Assembly: GCA_031254385.1 (NCBI GenBank) | Contig: JAIRUO010000285.1 | Coordinates: forward strand, 1-10,202 | Reading direction: 5' to 3' | Length of the DNA stretch: 10,202 nucleotides | Source: Treponema sp. | Lineage (GTDB): Bacteria; Spirochaetota; Spirochaetia; Treponematales; Breznakiellaceae | In this document: in pieces, positions 7,690 to 10,202 of the stretch | Layout of the letters: each line of letters starts with the position of its first letter | Numbering within the stretch: the first letter of the stretch is position 1 | Made by a program: the position numbers and the translations under genes | The notes under the pieces: model-generated | What the model was told of the DNA's origin: nothing | The model's input: only the letters and a program-made list of their open reading frames with translations | Databases searched by the model: none

Positions 7690-9694
7690 ATAAGGGCTTC
7701 CCTATTACCCGCGTCAGGCTGTCCGCATGATCAAATACTGCTTCTGGCCAAAAACTGCCCCTAAAATCTTTGCGGAGGACTATCTCCAGATTTAGGGGAT
7801 TAGGCGGATTTTCACCTAATATAAACATCAGCGAGTTATCATCCATGCGCTCCAGCGGTACAGGAGCCAAGTGTACCTGGGGCGTTTGATTGTCTTCGCT
7901 TTTAAGAAAAAGATTAAACCGTAAAGGCTCTGCCGGAGACTCTAGGGTAACATTCACAATCCTGCTTTCCTGAAATATTGATTCGCTCAGTGTAATAGAT
8001 AAAAGGCTGGCATCTTCAGAAATAAGCTGTCCGGCTTTTTCTGGTTCTCTCGTAAAAACGAAAATATTCAGCGCGGTAAAAGTTAGCAGCAATATCAAAA
8101 AACTTATGTGAGTGCCAAGGGAAATTATTCGCGGGGCATGATGTTTTATCCCGGTTACGGCCTGACCCGGCAACATCAAAGACTTTTGTACCCTTGCGCT
8201 ATTTTGCCTTAGCAGGGTCATGCCCCTTTTTAAGAGCAGTATCACGGGAAGGCATAAAAGGGCAATCTGCAATGTGGCAAACCAATTTCTGGCCCCCCCC
8301 TGGCTTATAAAAAAGTATACCGGAATGATGCCTGTTTCCCTGATATTATTCAGAATACCCAGGGCCCAGAGCGGAACAAATAGCGCTGTAATAAAAATTA
8401 GAACTGGCTTTTTTAGAAAAGCGCCAATCAAGGCAAATAAAAAGGCCCAGAGAAAAACCGCTACAAAAGTAAAATCCAGGGCTAGTGCGCTTAATAAGCC
8501 TATTGCCGCGATTATTACCGCTGACACACCCAAAAAATCTGCCTTCCTATAAAAATGAAAGAGGTTGAGCAGGCGGAAAAGCAGCATAAAAAGCCAGCCA
8601 GCCAATAGGATGATAAGGATAGAGCTTATAAAATCCGTCCCGGCTGCAGGAGCGTTAAAGAAATCATGCAAAAACGAAAAGAAGAAACCTGTCCCCCGGA
8701 TAATAAGAACCATAAGCGGTAAAAGCACTATGAATATCCAGCAATACCGGAAAAAAAGGCGTATTCCCGAAATAAACGCTATTCTGTTTATGGTTGAAAA
8801 GAAGAGAAGCCCGCTTATAAATAAAGCCATACTGACAAGCAGAAATATTACCGCAGCACTTTCAGAAATAAAAAACACAGAGCCGGGCAGTGATAGTAGC
8901 ACATAATGGCGATCCGGGTTTTCTGGAACCGCATTAATTCGCATCGAATAGTCCAGAAGCAAATCTGCCAGTTCCACTGCTTTAATTTTATTGCGCCCTG
9001 TATCTTGAGCCGGGATCAGGCTGATGCCGTTTATTTCTCCTTCCCAGAGCAAGGCTAGTGCCCCGCTGCCCTCGGTTAATCCAAGTTTATAGAGTTCGTT
9101 ATACCTGGCCTCAAAGGACGCTGGAATTCCGTGGTTTTTGAATAACGAGGGCAGATCTTTTACCAAATCCAGCGGAGCAATATACTCGCCCGAACCATGG
9201 CGTATAATCAGGGCATCTGGATATGTATAAATATTCAGATAACAGACCACCCAGGTATTCGGCATGTCTGACAGGCTGATAAGATCCCTTAATCCTTTAT
9301 GGCTAATTCTGTAATCTAATACGCTAATTTCATCCCCCAGAAATGCGACCAGAATATCACCTTGGAAATTAGCTCCAGAAAAATTCCCCGCCCGTTTTTT
9401 CACAGCGGCTATAAATTCCAGGGCTGTTTCTACGGCAAAGTCCGCATCGATGGGAACCGCTAGAACAAAGGTTAAGGGGGCAGTCTCCTTTTCATCAGCC
9501 GATCTTTGTGGATTGAAAGGTATTTTTACATGAACAGAAGAACCAAATCCTCCATAATCTTTTAGCAAGTGGCGTAGCTCGTAATCTGTATTATTTTCTG
9601 TCAAAATACGAATTAATGTGTTGTACTCATAACTCTGGCCAGAAATGAATTGAGAAATTTGAAAGAGTATCAGTATAAGAAGTATTCGGCGCAT
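7667..9694 (-). CDS. Polytopic membrane protein with an M28-peptidase-like extracytoplasmic domain lacking zinc ligands
   Basis: A 675-aa protein of no family I recognise with certainty. It opens with a signal peptide (1-19, cleavage after SG). Residues 70-230 form an alpha/beta domain: strand TFVLAVPIDAD (75-85), helix 86-101, strand ILVAFLGDE (114-122), helix 132-140, strand TWVVCYLNIYT (147-157). This order resembles the M28 aminopeptidase fold, where the strands carry H-x-D, an F..EE element and an N-x-D; the His and most zinc ligands are missing here. About eight membrane segments follow (near 274-300, 314-333, 355-378, 388-405, 407-427, 430-447, 471-488, 525-547), then a beta-rich domain (560-675). 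An M28-like domain followed by a membrane bundle is also the plan of eukaryotic GPAA1. A non-enzymatic or scaffolding role is possible; none is shown. No Shine-Dalgarno precedes ATG 9694. Confidence 0.8.
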   Translation of the reverse strand: MRRILLILILFQISQFISGQSYEYNTLIRILTENNTDYELRHLLKDYGGFGSSVHVKIPFNPQRSADEKETAPLTFVLAVPIDADFAVETALEFIAAVKKRAGNFSGANFQGDILVAFLGDEISVLDYRISHKGLRDLISLSDMPNTWVVCYLNIYTYPDALIIRHGSGEYIAPLDLVKDLPSLFKNHGIPASFEARYNELYKLGLTEGSGALALLWEGEINGISLIPAQDTGRNKIKAVELADLLLDYSMRINAVPENPDRHYVLLSLPGSVFFISESAAVIFLLVSMALFISGLLFFSTINRIAFISGIRLFFRYCWIFIVLLPLMVLIIRGTGFFFSFLHDFFNAPAAGTDFISSILIILLAGWLFMLLFRLLNLFHFYRKADFLGVSAVIIAAIGLLSALALDFTFVAVFLWAFLFALIGAFLKKPVLIFITALFVPLWALGILNNIRETGIIPVYFFISQGGARNWFATLQIALLCLPVILLLKRGMTLLRQNSARVQKSLMLPGQAVTGIKHHAPRIISLGTHISFLILLLTFTALNIFVFTREPEKAGQLISEDASLLSITLSESIFQESRIVNVTLESPAEPLRFNLFLKSEDNQTPQVHLAPVPLERMDDNSLMFILGENPPNPLNLEIVLRKDFRGSFWPEAVFDHADSLTRVIGKPLSTTGIPE
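8293..8300 (-). repeat. G8 homopolymer tract in the 675-aa membrane-protein gene
   Basis: The plus strand has eight C, so the coding strand has eight G, within codons for S-Q-G-G-A-R (around residue 466). Change by one base would frameshift the gene between the sixth and seventh membrane segments. Poly-G tracts of this length vary in Treponema pallidum and Campylobacter genes; the frame is intact at G8 here. Confidence 0.85.
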
Positions 9695-9761
9695 TATGTG
9701 TTAGTAATGTACCACAATTCAGGCTAAATTAACAGCTTGTTGAAACTATCCGGGCAAACCC
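9695..9761. other. 67-bp gap between two minus-strand genes
   Basis: No gene fits here. A weak A/T-rich stem (TTAACA...TGTTGA on the plus strand, about 9729-9743) has no GC stem or T-run, so no intrinsic terminator is called, and no good promoter or Shine-Dalgarno is visible before ATG 9694. The two flanking genes may be cotranscribed. Confidence 0.4.
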
Positions 9762-10202
9762 TTACCGGCCTATGAGCAAAAGTGTCCCAAGGCCAGTTGC
9801 CAGAACGCCAGCCGCTATACAGCCCCATTTCCAGAGTTTGTTTTCTCTTTCAAGGCGCTGGATTCTCTGTTCCACTGCCAGCCGATAAGCCGCGAAGGAT
9901 TGTTCCAAGCTCACCAAGGAGGATTCGGCTCTCTTCAAGGCTGTCAGTAGCTCGGTCGATTCCGTCAGCGAGTTCTCCGCTCTGTTCGATAGCTCCGCTG
10001 AGACGATCCGCAAGCGCTCCAGCTCTTGCCTCAAGCCGTCCAGTTCCTGTTTCGATAATTCGAGCATGTTCTGTAATTCTCTGGAGTTCTGTCTGGAGTC
10101 TAGAAGCTCGTTCCGAAGCCTCTCGTTGAGCAGCGAGAGCTGATTCGAGATCTCTGTTAACCTGTTCAAGGCGGCGCTTGAGTTCTGCTGATTCTCCGGA
10201 TA
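9762..10202 (-). CDS. Coiled-coil protein with C-terminal membrane anchor (5' end off the window)
   Basis: Unrecognised family. Counting from the TTG at 10169, residues 3-60 and 75-111 carry Leu/Ile at heptad spacing with dense Glu, Arg, Gln and Asn (for example LNERLRNELLDS, 14-25; LRQELERLRI, 46-55), as in long parallel coiled coils, separated by a Ser/Thr/Glu-rich linker (60-75). LWKWGCIAAGVLATGLGTLL (112-131) is a single membrane segment at the extreme C-terminus, leaving a one- to two-residue tail. The frame is open to the right edge (upstream codons read YPENQQNSSAA) and TTG 10169 has no ribosome site, so the window holds only the C-terminal part. A tail-anchored coiled coil like this could be a membrane-tethered tether or a phage-type accessory protein; nothing here decides that. 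Confidence 0.7.
   Translation of the reverse strand, partial: YPENQQNSSAALNRLTEISNQLSLLNERLRNELLDSRQNSRELQNMLELSKQELDGLRQELERLRIVSAELSNRAENSLTESTELLTALKRAESSLVSLEQSFAAYRLAVEQRIQRLERENKLWKWGCIAAGVLATGLGTLLLIGR

Noticed and set aside
7690..7705. Small GGG-CTT-CCC hairpin just after the lipoprotein stop
   Set aside because: Stem of about 4 bp with no T-run and inside the opposite coding sequence; not a credible terminator.
8220..8906. Two plus-strand frames (110 and 113 aa), rich in Lys and Ile
   Set aside because: Antisense to the membrane segments of the 675-aa gene; composition is the complement of hydrophobic codons.
9782..10129. 115-aa plus-strand open frame opposite the coiled-coil gene
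   Set aside because: Ser/Pro/Arg-rich composition is what the complement of a Leu/Glu-rich coiled coil gives; no ribosome site.
10167..10169. TTG as the start of the coiled-coil gene
   Set aside because: No ribosome site and the frame stays open with plausible codons to the window edge, so the gene is treated as 5'-truncated.

Overview
The window looks like a chromosomal stretch from a spirochaete, most plausibly a Treponema-like bacterium. This is inference from gene content: a very large outer-membrane barrel protein, lipoproteins with relaxed lipoboxes, frequent TTG starts, few clear Shine-Dalgarno sites ahead of the first gene of a unit, and moderate G+C. I see no tRNA, rRNA, CRISPR array, insertion sequence or integrase. 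Coding density is very high and no gap reaches 100 bp.

Layout from left to right. (1) A plus-strand pair: an extended uracil-phosphoribosyltransferase-family gene that is open to the left edge, then a TPR lipoprotein gene that starts inside its stop codon. (2) A 4.9-kb minus-strand gene for a 1622-aa exported protein with the look of a giant outer-membrane beta barrel; it runs tail to tail into the TPR gene and overlaps it by 11 bp. (3) A 25-bp divergent gap with -10-like boxes facing both ways. (4) A second plus-strand pair: a DUF503 (YlxP-like) gene and an LppM/DUF3153-like lipoprotein gene, again joined by a TTGA stop/start overlap. (5) A minus-strand gene for a 675-aa protein with an extracytoplasmic N-terminal domain and about eight membrane segments, overlapping the lipoprotein gene tail to tail by 23 bp. 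(6) A minus-strand coiled-coil protein with a C-terminal membrane anchor, open to the right edge.

Apart from the phosphoribosyltransferase (pyrimidine salvage) and DUF503, every product appears to act in the envelope: two lipoproteins, a giant barrel, a polytopic membrane protein and a membrane-anchored coiled coil. They lie in separate transcription units, so a shared pathway is not shown. The most notable points are the giant barrel with a SprA-like layout, the 675-aa protein that resembles a zinc-less M28 peptidase domain fused to a membrane bundle (GPAA1-like topology), a five-unit heptamer repeat inside the lipoprotein signal peptide, and a G8 tract inside the 675-aa gene. Both repeats would shift the reading frame if they slipped by one unit.
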